Position numbers and translations under genes: made by a program
Notes under the pieces: generated by a model
Told to the model about the DNA's origin: nothing
Seen by the model: the letters and a program-made list of their open reading frames with translations, nothing else
Database searches by the model: none
Shown: piece by piece, positions 1 through 11,426 of the stretch
Layout: the number at the start of each line of letters is the position of its first letter
Numbering within the stretch: the first letter of the stretch is position 1
DNA from: Fallopia convolvulus
Taxonomy: Eukaryota; Streptophyta; Magnoliopsida; Caryophyllales; Polygonaceae
Assembly (NCBI GenBank): GCA_964016875.1
Contig: OZ024729.1
Location: 28,664,494 to 28,728,493 of the forward strand
DNA: 64,000 nucleotides
Direction: 5' to 3'

Positions 1-1
1 C

Positions 2-175
2 GCTGATGGTCGTGCAGCCGCACGACAGACTAGAGATCGGGCCCCCAGCCTGGCCACCGAGAGACTGGCGGAGCTGCGGTTGATTCTAGACACGGTCCGT
101 GCAGAGGAGGTAAAACTTCAATATAAACGTGATGTACACACTCCTCCTGTTGTTGTAAAAAAGTGTGACGATTGA
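2..175 (+). pseudogene. 3' tail of an unidentified ORF
   Basis: An open frame enters from the left edge and ends at a TGA at 173-175. The 57 visible residues are rich in Arg, Ala and Glu (LATERLAELRLILDTVRAEE), suggesting a short helix. I do not recognise the family. It could be an upstream exon of the broken plant-mobile-domain-like gene that follows, since a GT lies at the end of the helix-coding stretch, but this is inference. Confidence 0.3.
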
Positions 176-208
176 TGATTTGTATTCCGCTTTGTAGATT
201 CGATGGAT

Positions 209-912
209 GTCGTGGGCTGTTGACTTAGATTTTGATGGCGCGTACCAGGTGTCTCGCTATAGGGGCGTCTTGGTACTTGGGACCATACAGGAGGCGCACC
301 ATCCAGAGAGGGCGTTACGCTAGTTTAGTCGCATCCAGACTATTCCTCCTCCACCACTGCAGCCTTCCTTTGTCTCCCGACACGCCTCCTTACAGAACCG
401 CCCATACGTGGTTGTGTATGCTCAGGTGGACCATCACTAGGCACAACGTACGGAGCACTTGATACAGTTGGATGTGCGACGTGCCGAGTATGCGTGGCAG
501 GTGGAGGAGGGCTACTTGGCATGGTTTAGGGTCCGATCTCACGTGTACGTGGACCTGACATCAGCGCACCAGGATGACCCTCGTGCTCTTGTGCCTCACC
601 CGATACCGGCAGTTTCTAACAGGATGGTAAGAAGATATTATTTTTTTATTGTATGTTAAGTTATTATTTGGGTGCACAAACTAATATTATTTGATTTTAT
701 TTGCGCAGAGGGTACAACACGCAGCAGGATATGCCCGGAGCCAGCTACTACAGATGCCGCATGATCATCCGGCTGCACAGCATCTCAGTCACATGCTCAG
801 TATCCTAGATTCTGACGCACCGCCTCCCCCACCGATGCCCACCCAACACTTTCAGGATTCAGTGCACGAGCGTGGCAGTGGCAGCGTTACCTCGCATGAG
901 CGCCAAACTTAG
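209..912 (+). pseudogene. Plant mobile domain (PMD / MAIN-like) gene fragment, broken
   Basis: The frame reads WAVDLDFDGAYQVSRYRGV, then a block containing RIQTIPPPPLQPSF, then AEYAWQVEEGYLAWFRVRSHVYV. The order (an FxRIQTIP-like segment, then a YLxWFRxxSH-like segment) resembles the C-terminal half of plant mobile domain proteins, a family often carried by plant transposons. Exon 1 ends at 626 before GTAAGAAG. Exon 2 (709-912) follows a TTGCGCAG acceptor in the same phase, and its tail is low-complexity with a run of prolines. Two in-frame stops (after ERALR and after QVDHH) break exon 1. The N-terminal half lies outside the window or is missing. The family assignment rests on pattern memory, not on a search. 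Confidence 0.5.
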
Positions 913-1306
913 ATGTTTTTATATTTGACATACATTAGTACTTTATGTATATATTTTTGATGGTTTTGGATTGTTGAATTCATTTCACATTACTACTCTA
1001 CATTTCGGATGTTTTGGATGATTTCGGTTGGCATTTCACATTACTACTTTATATATCTATGTGTGTATGTATATGATTGCAATGGAGATATTCATATTTA
1101 CGATTTGACAAACATAACTTCATAAAAAGTGACTCATAACACTTGGATCCACATTTCGACGACGCTTACAAACAACTTACTGAAAAAACCCTAAACACCA
1201 ATAATGACTTATAACACTAAACAACTTACTGAAAAAAACCCTAAACAACTTACTGAAAAAACACTTGGATCCATAAAAAAGTGACTTATAACACTAAACG
1301 ACATCA
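913..1306. repeat. AT-rich spacer with short direct repeats
   Basis: No reading frame can be supported here. From about 1120 to 1300 short units recur: CAACTTACTGAAAAAA followed by CCCTAAAC, and a CATAAAAAGTGACTYATAACAC unit at both ends of the block. The spacer separates the PMD relic (plus strand) from the SUMO-like ORF (minus strand), so it may hold the 3' ends of both. Confidence 0.5.
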
Positions 1307-1618
1307 TTAATTCTCGGGCGAAATATCATCAATCGCCCGAATCTTCGCACCTTCAGTCAGGCGAAGCTGCAAAGTCGTTTCTTTGGCATAGATGCGATGT
1401 GTTATATCGTTGTCGTTCAAGAAAAAGCGGCAATATCCTGGTGGTGCTCCATAGCCAGATTGGCTCCAGGATACGATGATGTTTCTTATTGGTGTGCCTG
1501 GTATCACGGACCATTCCGTCTTTGTCTCCCTAACCCCACGGACATGAACGATGGAGAATTTTATGACGGGTGGAGCAAAGGGGTAGGATCGCGATGAACA
1601 TGCTTTCCTTTGAGCCAT
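1307..1618 (-). CDS. SUMO/ubiquitin-like small protein next to a MULE
   Basis: A complete 103-residue ORF runs from ATG at 1618 to a stop at 1307, with no stops or frameshifts. After a basic N-terminus the order fits a SUMO / Rad60-SLD type beta-grasp: a first strand (IKFSIVHVRG), a second strand (TEWSVIPGTPIRNIIVSW) leading into a helix, a strand with YCRFFLNDNDI (compare the RFLFDG step of SUMO), and a last strand LRLTEGAKIRAIDD that resembles the EDGDEIDAM step. It ends SPEN with no C-terminal di-glycine, so it may not be conjugatable, or a last exon may be missing. It lies on the same strand as the transposase pseudogene upstream, with a foldback between them. It may be cargo or an accessory gene of that Mutator-like element. 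The fold call is an inference from pattern. Confidence 0.5.
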   Translation of the reverse strand: MAQRKACSSRSYPFAPPVIKFSIVHVRGVRETKTEWSVIPGTPIRNIIVSWSQSGYGAPPGYCRFFLNDNDITHRIYAKETTLQLRLTEGAKIRAIDDISPEN

Positions 1619-1793
1619 CGATGTGCCGATTATGAAATTCGATTTATGGTTGATAGAGAGTGGATGAGCAACGAAGAAGGTTTATGTCTCATTTAATGCC
1701 TGGAATTTGCTCGAAGGGAGAGATATGCATGCATAAGACTTGTCACCAGAAAAGCTACTGGTATATTGTTTTCAGAAGCATGCGCGAAACTGG

Positions 1794-1966
1794 TAAAAAT
1801 GGAATGACCCAGTTGGGTGAAATGGGGAGAAGAGGCCGCGCAACGGGCCTTCGTGGCTCCGCGAAATGGGCCTGCGTGAAGCTCAAAGGCCCATTTCACG
1901 GAGCCACAAAGGCCCGTTGCGCGGATTCTGCTCCCCATTTCTCCCAACAGGGTAATTCCATTTTTA
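1794..1966. repeat. 173-bp foldback (long hairpin)
   Basis: Two arms of about 79 bp (1794-1872 and 1888-1966) are inverted copies with a 15-base spacer. The inner 54 bp differ at only five positions by eye. The arms contain CCGCGCAACGGGCC and GTGGCTCCG, far more GC-rich than the surroundings. It lies between the SUMO-like ORF and the 3' end of the MULE transposase. Both strands give a short false ORF. It could be a foldback MITE, a terminal structure of the Mutator-like element, or a small-RNA hairpin. Confidence 0.8.
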
Positions 1967-2198
1967 TGGTTTAGGGTTTAGGGTAATTCCTTTTTTTTTA
2001 AAATGTCCTTGTAATTTAAACGCTTATAAATTGATTAGAAGTATATGTATTTAACCTTATAAATTGACATAGTTGAAGAAGAGACGGTGCTCTTCGTCCT
2101 CTCTAGGGTGTTTTTATTAAAATTAAGATAAATTGAGCTTAGTAGTCATCAAACATGGCAAAGCTCGACCCCCTTACATCGAAACATCTTAAAAAAGT

Positions 2199-4147
2199 TC
2201 ATAAATCCCTTAAACGGGGCACACAATACATGAAATATAAAAACATGTTCTTCTTAATAAAGTACATATATCCCATTAGTCTGTATTTTGTTGGTTTTTG
2301 TATTCTGCTTCTCTCAATGGCTGTCCTCAAACTATTGGTTTGAGATTCCACCTGGATGTGAATCCTTAGTATCAGGGTGTTGAAGCCTCCTCGAGATGAA
2401 TCCAATATCTTTTTCAGCACATCGTGCATCCCTGCGACCCTAAAAAATACATGTCAAAGTTTAAGTATTCAAAGAATACACTTTCTACAATTCAAACTGA
2501 ATTGAAATGCTAAAAATGAAATTACCTATTGGTGGTTCTCATCTGAAAGTGGAGTGTATGATCGGTCCAAGCACGAACTATGTTCTTCTTGAATGGATTA
2601 AGCCACACTTTCTCCACGTATGCAATAAGCGTCGGTCACCATCTTCTCTTCAATTCTACATACCTTTCTTCAAATGTCGCCTCTATGGTGGACGAAAATA
2701 GCACCCAACATGCGTTTGCAAACCCGCGTGACAACTCATGTGGATTTTCAGCTTTCGCAAACACCTTTAGGCTGTACGCTAGGATTTTGTGTCTGATGTG
2801 CACCCAACACAACAAATGTTGTACTCCGTCCCCGAAAACTTGACTTATCGCCTTGATTAGAGCCTGCTCGCGATCTGTCATGATTGCATTGACCTGGACT
2901 CCAAGCTCGTCGTACACGCCTTTCAATTGAGTTAACACCCACCTATAACTACCGACATCCTCGTTTGAAATAAATGTAAACCCGATGCTGAATGTATTTC
3001 CGGTGCAAGTGAAGCCAACCATCTCCAATAAAGGCATGTCGTACCTAGCAGAACAAGTTGTTTTAAACATTTATAGTGGAAAAATACTAATCAAGTCGAT
3101 TACAGATTAAAATAACATACCTATTAGTCTTGTATGTGGAGTCCATAATGACAACATAGGGAAACATCTTCAGCATGTGCAGACTCGTGGGGTGCACAAA
3201 AAACAAGGCATTCATAACATCAGAACCCCTTACTCCTCTTGGATGGGCAATGTATCCTCGGTCTTTCAAGAACTTTAAAGACCATTGTGTCACCGTCAAT
3301 TCTCCGCAATCCTCTAGCAGTAACTTCTCTCTCATATTGTAGATTTGTCTAATTGAGGTCACATTTCCCGGGTACCTTGACCTCAACTCTTAAAGTACCA
3401 TCTTCGGGGTGGCTAGATATAGGAACTTCTCTTTCACAAACTCCTTCTGCTCAGCTGTCAATCGGTCCGCATATGGATGAGCTAACAAACTAGTAGGGAG
3501 GCGATGATTGTGTTGTCCGCACTTTACCGTTAAGATCCATCCATTTTTTTCCTTCAGGCGGACCCCATTCAATTCAAACGGACATCCACACTTCCTGGTC
3601 GGAGTATCAGTAAGTGGCTTATAAATGCTACTATTTTCCAGTACGGGCAACACCCTCTTGCCACATCTATATCTACCGGCTAGGTCACAAGTGAGTATGA
3701 CCCTGTTTGGATTTGAGGTTTTTATGACTAGTACAAAATTCTTCGAAATTGCAGTTTGTCTAGCCCAATCAAGCATTTTTCTTCGGTCACTCCATAACCC
3801 ATCGTAGTTGAAAGTGATAGAAAAATCTATTCCGGCAACCTATGATTTCAAAATGTAAAAACAGAATATTAAAAATTACACTATCCTAATTTTCAATATA
3901 CTACGTTCGTAAATGGAGAAAAAACCTAAACAGAATATTTGGATTTGAGGTTTTTATCCTAAAAACATAATATTATGGTTTCTTTGAAAAATACCTATTC
4001 GGGCTCGCTTGATGCATCGGAATCGGTTCCGTACTCTTCTCCCGATACACCTTCCTCATCCTCACCTATGAAACTATCGATTGACGATGAATCTTCCTCC
4101 TCGGGATGATAATCGCTCGATGACGTATCTTCTTCTCCTAACGACAT
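2199..4147 (-). pseudogene. Mutator-like (FAR1/MULE) transposase, four exons, broken
   Basis: This is a relic of a cut-and-paste DNA transposase. Four exons fit GT/AG borders on the minus strand: 4147-3995 (acidic N-terminus), 3839-3121, 3044-2526 and 2439-2199. Exon 2 starts with a FAR1-type zinc-binding region (CDLAGRYRCGKR, TRKCGCPFELNG, CGQHNHRLP). It continues into the MULE DDE domain with VVIMDSTYKTNRY, and exon 3 has the next acidic block IMTDREQALIKAI and LLCWVHI. Exons 3 and 4 carry TDHTLHF...TTNR and MHDVLKKILDSSRGGF, typical of this family. Nonsense codons occur at the exon 1 border (TAG), at 3390-3392 (TAA after TPKMVL) and near 2636 (TGA after ELKRRW). No SWIM finger is seen, so the C-terminus is lost. 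The gene cannot make an active enzyme. Confidence 0.85.
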
Positions 4148-4267
4148 TTTTAAGCAATGATGTGGAATGAAGGTATGCCAACTAGGAGAATCGAAATGGG
4201 TATTTATAGGGGACAAGTCGACCGTTTTTTTCCTGTGGAGATCCGCGCAACGAGGACTCGCGCCAGT

Positions 4268-4297
4268 CCAACGACACTTTTCCAAAAGTGTCGTTGG
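4268..4297. repeat. 30-bp near-perfect hairpin
   Basis: The 14-base arm CCAACGACACTTTT is followed by CC and then its exact reverse complement AAAAGTGTCGTTGG. It sits about 120 bp upstream of the MULE transposase start, next to a second hairpin, within a GC-rich patch full of GCGCAAC. Confidence 0.85.
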
Positions 4298-4306
4298 ATT
4301 GCGCGC

Positions 4307-4372
4307 AACAGCGTTGCGCACCTGCACGAAACGGTGTTGCGCGCACAACACCGTTTCGCGCGCAACGCTGTT
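4307..4372. repeat. 66-bp GC-rich hairpin of GTTGCGC units
   Basis: The arms are AACAGCGTTGCGC plus GAAACGGTGTTG on the left and CAACACCGTTTC plus GCGCAACGCTGTT on the right, with a six-base bulge in the left arm. The motif GCGCAAC(G) also occurs in the foldback at 1794-1966, so both flanks of the transposase share it. This may be the remnant of terminal or subterminal repeats of the Mutator-like element. Confidence 0.75.
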
Positions 4373-4833
4373 GCGCGGCCCTGGCCCGCCACGCTTCCAA
4401 ATCCTCGATTTTTTTAAATCCCGGAATTACCCTTCCGCGCAACACAAATTCACGTGCATCCCCGTTGCGCGGATATCTGTGTGCGCTTACAAATTTTTCC
4501 GTGTGCATAAATTAACAACCTATTTTTAAGTTCAAGGGGGCAATTTTGTCATTTCGCCTAATTAGTCATCTTCTCCATCTGCCTGGCCTTCTTTATTTCT
4601 ACAATTGAACAACGATTTTTTTTTCGATCCAGATTTTTGTCTCAGATCTTGTTAGTTGATTACTAAAGTTGTTAATTCTTCATTTTTCTTTTTAATGGAT
4701 TCAAATTCTGGTATGTGCTTTCTTGTTTTCGAAGTTCTTTTCCATTTTATTATTTATGGATTGCTTTCAACTTAAGAATCAAATTTGGCATAAATGTTTG
4801 CTAGAATCAATCTCCAATTTCACTTCTAAGGCA
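4373..4833. other. Spacer without recognised gene
   Basis: The GC-rich patch fades by about 4470 and AT-rich DNA follows. GGAATTACCC near 4420 is an inverted copy of GGGTAATTCC near 1970, which would suit element ends around the transposase, but no clean terminal inverted repeat or 9-bp duplication was found. No coding frame is supported. Confidence 0.4.
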
Positions 4834-5472
4834 TGGACTCTCTTGTTGGTTTCACTGTTGGCGCCATGAGCCGTATTTGTACTTAGCACAAAGTTTTGGC
4901 CTTTTATGTAATTTTCTCTTGGATATTATTGTCACTTTTTCGTAGTATAGGTTGTCTTGTGGGAGGCGTCCCTTTTGGCTAGGTATTAGTCAATTGATTG
5001 ACGCATATCTTGCTTCTTTAGACAACAATGAACATGAAAGCTTGAACCCTTGTCTCCCCTTTGATTTCAATCGAAATTTCCCTTGTTTTTGCATTCATTA
5101 TCAGTTTAGATCCTTGGATTCGTGAATCATATCGAATCCAAATCCGGAGATTCAACTAGGTGCATCATATCCTAGAACGAACCTCCTAGTTCATGTTTCC
5201 AAGAGGTGAGTCACATCCTCTTGGGGGTATATTCATATCCAGCCTCATACAATCGAATTTCATCCTCCATTTTGTCACACAACTACGTCCAAAATCACCA
5301 TCTCATCATCCATCAAACTCGAATCCATAACCCCCTTCAAAAACTCCATCAAAACAAGTCGAAATTCCTTCTCGGTTGAGTTTGCGACATCTTAGTAGAA
5401 GCACTATAACTTTAAACGCACTCATCATCTGGCTCTCATATTTTGAGGAGTTCAAATAGACTCATATATCTA
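4834..5472 (+). repeat. 5' LTR of the degenerate element
   Basis: This is the left member of the 639-bp direct repeat pair. Similarity to the right copy starts at AGGCATGGA and stops sharply after ATATCTA. The LTR edges were placed by these breakpoints and may be off by a few bases. Confidence 0.75.
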
Positions 5473-7829
5473 GGCTTGCAAGTGCTCGTTGAGCCACTCT
5501 TGCCTTTACCTTGCCGAGTTGTGTTGTCATTGCATAGATTGTGTGTGTTGTCGTGTGTATGTTTTGTGTGTCATGCCTTACCTGAATTTTTTCAGCCTCC
5601 ATTTCTATCTTGAGGTTGAATAAGAAGACCTTGAAAGGTTGTTTACATCACACAAACCTGCCAACCCTTGACTTCATAAACAACCCTTCAATTTTCCCGC
5701 ATTAAACTAGCTTTGTCTTTGCATTTGTTGTTGAGAAAATTTTTGTTGCTAAAGCTTATATTCTTCCACGACCCTATTTCTTTTCATGAACATTTTAATT
5801 GCTTTTGACTTGTATTGGCTTAGATTAGGATACGGGAAAGGCATCGTTCATCTTAAGTTGAAGAAGGCATTGTTTTGCCAAGTACTTGTTTTGAATTCAT
5901 TGTTGTTTGTTGATTTTAATTAAAAATAATCAGAACCATGAGCCATAAAAAGAAAAATTCGGACTCGGAGAGAAAAAGAATCGGGGCTAGAAAAACTCGG
6001 ACCCAGCGAAAGTGAAAAAGAGTCCCGGCATAGAAGAAGTCGGACCCCGTGAGGAAAAGAATTCGAGCTTGGCTTGTTTTTGTTTGAATTGATGTTTGGA
6101 TGAGTTGATGCTTAGTACCTTCTTGGTCCTATAAGTCCTTTTCATTAGTCTCTTGCTTCTGCTTGAGTTTTTCTTTGTGTCTTTCCTAGCCATACCTAAC
6201 TCCTTGCTTGACCTTGCACTTGCATTCTATTGCTCTTTCTTGGTTGATTTAGGAGGACTTGTGTTTTGGCATTTACTTGTAATTGTATGTTAATCTTGCT
6301 TGTTTAGTACTTGTGTATGTATGTCAAACGCAAAGCATGATGGAGATGATCACCGAGACTCCAACCCACCTCTTATGCAAGCATCTCTAGAGACTTGGAT
6401 GGTGACATTCCAACAATCCGTCAATTAATCCATCCAAGAAGCAATACATCCCGTGAATTCTAGATTGGAAGCTTTGGAGCTTCGAATGTGAAGAATTGAA
6501 GAGAGAGCTACTTCACAAGTTCCACTTCATGAGCCTCCGACATAAACTCAAGAAAAGGTTGATTCCAAGGAAGAAGGGGAGGAAGGTATGAATCCGATTC
6601 CAGCTCCACCACGACATGCATGTTGACCTATCATCAAAAGAAGCTCGATGAATTCAATAGCTACACCATAGACCAACTTGAATCCTGAGGCGCATACTAT
6701 CTCTACGCCAAGGTGTGTCAAGTCGACGAGAACAACGATCAAGTCGAACTTAACACTCAGGGGGGGTAACTCCTTCTGATTTTTTCTTACAAAAATTTGA
6801 TGGATGGTAAAGAATTTGGTGAGCTGCCCAACTTTCTCTCTCAGGTAATGCAGGAAATGTGTTCTTCAGATCTCTTTGCGTAGTATGGAGAGAGCGGCCA
6901 TAACTCCCAGCTCTCTATCCATTTTCTTTTGAAATTTAGTAGGTGTCAAGTAGCCTTCTGTATTTGCAACTGTGATTTGGAATCACTCAATTCCGAGTTC
7001 AGAGGTCAGAGAATGACCTCAAACAAGTTCAAACCAGAAGATGTCCACAACATGCCCGGAAGGATCGTTTGTCTTAAGACTGCATCTCTCATGGCAATTT
7101 CCTACACTCCTATAAACATAAGCATGAATATGTGTTGGATATGTCACATTCAATTACTCAAATGATTACCTCTCCTATTAATGACTTTGTGACATCAAGG
7201 CCTAAGTATTCTTGCTTTCATCATAGTTTACTATCTCAACAGATGTCATTTTATAAATTGCGTAGTTTCCATGCTTTCATGAGTTGGAATACACCATGTC
7301 CATCCAGGAAAAACTATGGCATATTTCATACATGTAGAGTCAGACCCACAAAGGGTATAGTTGGTGCATTCATCGCATTATATCATATTGAACTTGGAAA
7401 TGTTGTTCTAAACTTGACTTTCATAGATTACACTTTCTTGTACTTCCCTCGATGTGTCCTTTGTTTTGCAGGCTTGATAGATTTACGGTTGATCCTTTTC
7501 AAGGGAGGGAGGATGATGTGATTTTTCCACATCAAGAGCAAGACCAATGACACTGGGAACCTCTCAAGTTCCCTTAGACCATACTTTGGGAGGCTTTTTT
7601 ATTCCTCAAATAACGGACAATGACACCGAGAATGCCCGTGGAAGGTGTCAAGACTCGACCAAGCACCGGGAGCCCCTCTTTGATGATCCCGACACGGTGC
7701 CAAGTTCCAAGACCAACACCTCACCATTTTTGGGTCGAATCACCCAATGTCAAAGCTCAAGCATTGCAAGAGGAGCTCAAGAGTACCCTAATGACCCTTG
7801 GTGTGCCGGCCAAAGACACTTGAGAGGCA
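5473..7829 (+). pseudogene. Decayed gypsy interior: gag start and pol 3' tail
   Basis: From ATG at 6321 a broken frame reads LMQASLETWMVTFQQSVN and later RLEALEL and RIEERATSQ, like the helical start of a Ty3/gypsy Gag, with several in-frame stops. Near 7476 another frame reads DRFTVDPFQGREDDV, which resembles the conserved end of plant gypsy polyproteins (NPFQEEGND type). RT, RNase H and integrase were not found, consistent with a large internal deletion. The leader at about 5950-6060 repeats short CTCGGAC units. The family call is moderate. Confidence 0.45.
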
Positions 7830-8468
7830 TGGAGTCTCTTGTTGGTTTCACCGTCGACACCATAAGCTGTATTTGTGCTTAGCTCAAAGTTTGGGCCTTT
7901 TATGTAATTTTCTCTTGGATATTTTTGTCACTTTTTCATAGTATGGGTTGTCTTGTGGAAGGCGTCCCTTTTCGCTAGGTATTAGTCAATTGTTTGATGC
8001 CTATCTTGCATCCTTAGACAAGAATGAAAATGAAAGCTTGAACCCTTGTCTCCCTTTTGATTTAAATCAAAATTTCCCTTGTTTTTGCATTCATTTTAAG
8101 TTTAGATCCCTGGATTCGTGAGTCATATTGAATCCAGACCCGGAGATTCAACTAGGTGCGTCATATCATAGAACGAACCTCCTAGTTCATGTTTCCGAGA
8201 GGTGAGTAACATCCTCTTGGGGGTACGTTCATATCCAGCCTCATATAATCGAATTTCATCCTCCATTTCATCACACAACTACGTCCAAAATCACCATCTC
8301 ACCATCCATCAAACTCGGATCCATAACCCCCTTCAAAAACTCTATCAAAATAAATCGAAATTCATTATCGATTGAGTCCATGACATCTCAAAAGAATCTT
8401 TTTAACTATCAACCCACTCATCATCTGGCTCTCATATTTTTAGGAGTTCAAATAGACTCGTATATCTA
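7830..8468 (+). repeat. 3' LTR of the degenerate element
   Basis: This is the right member of the LTR pair described at 4834. It directly abuts the minus-strand gypsy relic that begins at 8469, so this element probably inserted into, or next to, that older sequence. Confidence 0.75.
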
Positions 8469-10107
8469 ACTCTGGGATTTAGAATCACCCAATTCTGAGT
8501 CCGGTGAGGGAGATCTTCCCTTGTGAATCCAGAACAGAAGTTCTTGCATCCAGATTGCTCGAGTCTTCCTCGGATTGCCGTGCACCGCTTCAACAACAAG
8601 ATGCTTATGCATTTAAAACTTTCCACCTTAGCATTTACATCAATAATACTACCATCTTCCATAAAAACCTTGGTTAGTCGCCCAGAAACAATTTTGCAAC
8701 CCAACGTTTCAGTCACATACTTATCAAAAAATTATGAGTGCGTTTAGAGTTGGTTAAAATAAAGAGAGCTCTTTTTCATACATTCCTCCCGCCGTAATTC
8801 CTTTATTTGTTCTACAACATTAATAGTGATCTGTGCACTCTCTTATACTGAATTTTGGTCCTCATCCTTTAGTATCTCTTTTTCATCATCAACCTCCATC
8901 GCAAATAATTGATTCTTTTTATGCTTCAAATAATGATTCGATGCATAAGGTGCATCACACAAGTAACATAAACCCGGCCCTTAGCCCTCCTTTGACTCAT
9001 CTCTTCCATAGTTAAAAACTTCCTTCCACCATAACTTTCCTCCCCATTCTTCTATAGTTTAAAACTCTTTGTATTAACAACTGGCTTACTCTAATATCTT
9101 ACATCCTTCTTGACTTCTCCTGGAAAAGTTTCCATAACCCAAGCTAGAGCTATTCATGTTTTCATTAAACCTAGAAGTATTGCTAGGCATCCTCTTATGT
9201 TCCATTTCGTACAACTTTTCTAAAGTAAAACAATGCCTAATTGATTGAGGCTGAAACATTTTGACGTGCACTTGTGCATCATTCCTTAGACTTGCCAAAT
9301 AAGCACTAACCAAATATTCCTCTAGAATTCTAACCCGAGTCTTGATAATCTCAAAATTTCATGGTATGTTATGGTTCTATTTGTTTCTCGTAGATTTTTA
9401 TGCATTGCAATAGGATCATCAACTACCTTACCAAATCTTTCTAATAACATTTCTTTGTGCTTAATGCAATCAAGAATCATACTACTATTTTCCTTTGCCT
9501 ATACCATTAATTGATGCTCACAAGTTGCTTAATCTTCATTGTGGATTAATGCATTATTAACCTTAATCTCCTCAGGTGTTATATCAATCAAGAAAAATTG
9601 ATCACACTTGAATATCCGTTCTCTAATTGAATCACCATGAAATCTTGGAAAGTCCAATTGTGATAGTCTAGTCATCCTTGAATAAACTAATGTTGCAAAA
9701 ATTAGTATTAGGATTTCCCATATTGTTTTTCTAAATCTTTCCTCCATCTTGATTTTGAAAATTTGTTGCATTAGGTTGATTTTGAGAATAAAGTATGATT
9801 AGTTAAGATTGATGATGCCATGTATAACCTAGTTATGGAGGACTTTGTCTGCGCAATGTCGGTGAAGAAGCTATACTATTGTTGAAAGACTTGAATGCTT
9901 CAAGCATCTTAGCAATCATGCTCTTCAATGTTTCGTCAATCTTTGATATTAGGCGCTCTATTTTCTACTCTAGCCTCTCATCAACCGAAGATTTCTTGAA
10001 ATTGAATACTTCTTCCATTTCAGGCTTTGCTACTTCTATGAGCATTGATTGCAATATGGTTTCCACCATTAACGACTTCGTCCATGGAAGGTTGAGCCTT
10101 GATACCA
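8469..10107 (-). pseudogene. Ty3/gypsy gag-protease relic, minus strand
   Basis: Reading right to left, a gag start near 10050 gives a helical segment (MLIEVAKPEMEEVFNF). At 9771-9529 the frame contains SQLDFPRFHGDSIRERIFKC then FFLIDITPEEIKV, a typical plant gypsy Gag core. At 9313-9086 it reads QVHVKMFQPQSIRHCFTLEKLYEM. Near 8750-8600 comes THNFFDKYVTETLGCKI and VFMEDGSIIDV, the protease region of the same group, with the catalytic start degraded. Stops and frameshifts separate the pieces. Reverse transcriptase would lie toward 8469, where the LTR element cuts in. Confidence 0.75.
10090..10107 (-). other. Primer binding site of the minus-strand gypsy relic
   Basis: On the minus strand TGGTATCAAGGCTCAACC precedes the gag relic. 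The TGGTATCA start matches the 3' end of initiator tRNA-Met. It implies that the relic's 5' LTR should begin just to the right of 10107, but I could not delimit that LTR. Confidence 0.6.
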
Positions 10108-11426
10108 ATTAATATAGTAAAAACCAAAACATGCCCACACCAAAAACCAAAACATTGCTAGCTTTAGATGTTCGGCTTTTGGCTTTGTTCATACGATGTA
10201 TGAACCCTTACCCCAGAACACATCGCTGGATTGTTTCTGAAGGACAAAAAAACAAAGCAAACACAAGGGAGAAAAATAAAGTGAGCGAAACTCAGGAAAA
10301 AAAACTAGCACATCCCTTGCGAAATAAACAAATGATAAAATCTAAGGTCCTCTACTCGAATTCCATCCCTTAATGTCTTTGTCCTGAGCCATTTCCTTTG
10401 TTAACGAAAACACGGTAAAGTCATATCTAATCACATCCTTCCATCTTTTATTGGCATACCTCTCACAATGCGGAGGTCTTCAAAAACTAACGATTCATAC
10501 CTATACACCAAAGCATCAACCCTCATCATCTTCACACTTAGCCTTATCTCTTTTCTTTGCTTTTACTAAAATTTGGTTTTTTATTTCACTTAGGTGTAAA
10601 ATTTCTTTTAATTAATGTAAAATGCTATAAAAAAATAACATCATGTGATTTGAATAACTTCGAACGTAATAGTAGGGGTGGGTGGTTAGTTAAACAGATA
10701 TTTTAATACGAATAATTTTCAGTAATTTCAATTTCAACGGATAACCTAGCACAATATGGCATATTATACATGTGATTTTCTATTCTTTGGCATTTATTTT
10801 ATTTCTCTGTAACACCCCTATTTGTAAACAAAGAGTATTATCGCCAATAACTTTGATTTTTTTCCATCCAAAACCAGTCCAGTCTATCAGGTAAGACAAC
10901 ACAATTTAAAATGAACAAAAGTGTGGAATATCCATTTACTTATATTGGAAATAATAATGATTACAACCGGGTTGTTTCACATAAGAAAATGACTGCGAAA
11001 ATATAAAGTAACTATACAAAGTGTGTCTTGAAAGTACATAGAGTGAAATTTTTTTTTTGATAAAATTCTTCCTTCAAATGAAATCTCTATTTGATAGGCT
11101 TCACAAGAGCTCGTGTACCATCTCTTGGATACTTTGCTATGAGGAGGAATCCTTCCTTCCTTCACTTCATCTATCCTTTTTCTTCAAACCCTAAGAAACG
11201 TTCTCCTACTATCTAATGTTTCCATAAAGGAGGTATGAAACACTAGGCAAAATGAAAAAAAGAAAAGAAAAGAAAGGTGAATGGGTTAGTCTAGGAAGAC
11301 TAAGCCAGTAGGAAATGGATGGTTTCCATGGTGGTAAGTAAATATGTTGAAACCGAACTCCGAATTATAGTTGGTCAATGATCAACAATTAGTACTTCCA
11401 TCAAAAGATCAGAAAGGGATAAGAAA

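Larger units (their letters stand above)
4834..8468 (+). mobile_element. Degenerate LTR retrotransposon with paired LTRs
   Basis: Two direct repeats of 639 bp (4834-5472 and 7830-8468) flank 2.36 kb. Their shared landmarks include GGCATGGA at the start, TTTTATGTAATTTTCTCTTG, TTCAACTAGGTGC, GAACGAACCTCCTAG and ACTCRTATATCTA at the end. Many scattered differences indicate an old insertion. The interior has only traces of gag and of the 3' end of a gypsy polyprotein, so most of pol has been lost. No target duplication was recognised. Confidence 0.75.

Noticed and set aside
1660..1974. Plus- and minus-strand ORFs of about 100 residues across 1693-1974
   Set aside because: They are mirror translations of the 173-bp foldback.
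4182..4529. Several overlapping ORFs on both strands in the GCGCAAC-rich patch
   Set aside because: They arise from the hairpin and repeat structure; translations are Arg/Ala/Cys repeats with no domain and no splice logic.
7132..7521. 129-residue ORF inside the degenerate LTR element
   Set aside because: No recognisable domain; its end overlaps the DRFTVDPFQGRED polyprotein trace in another frame, so it is probably a shadow.
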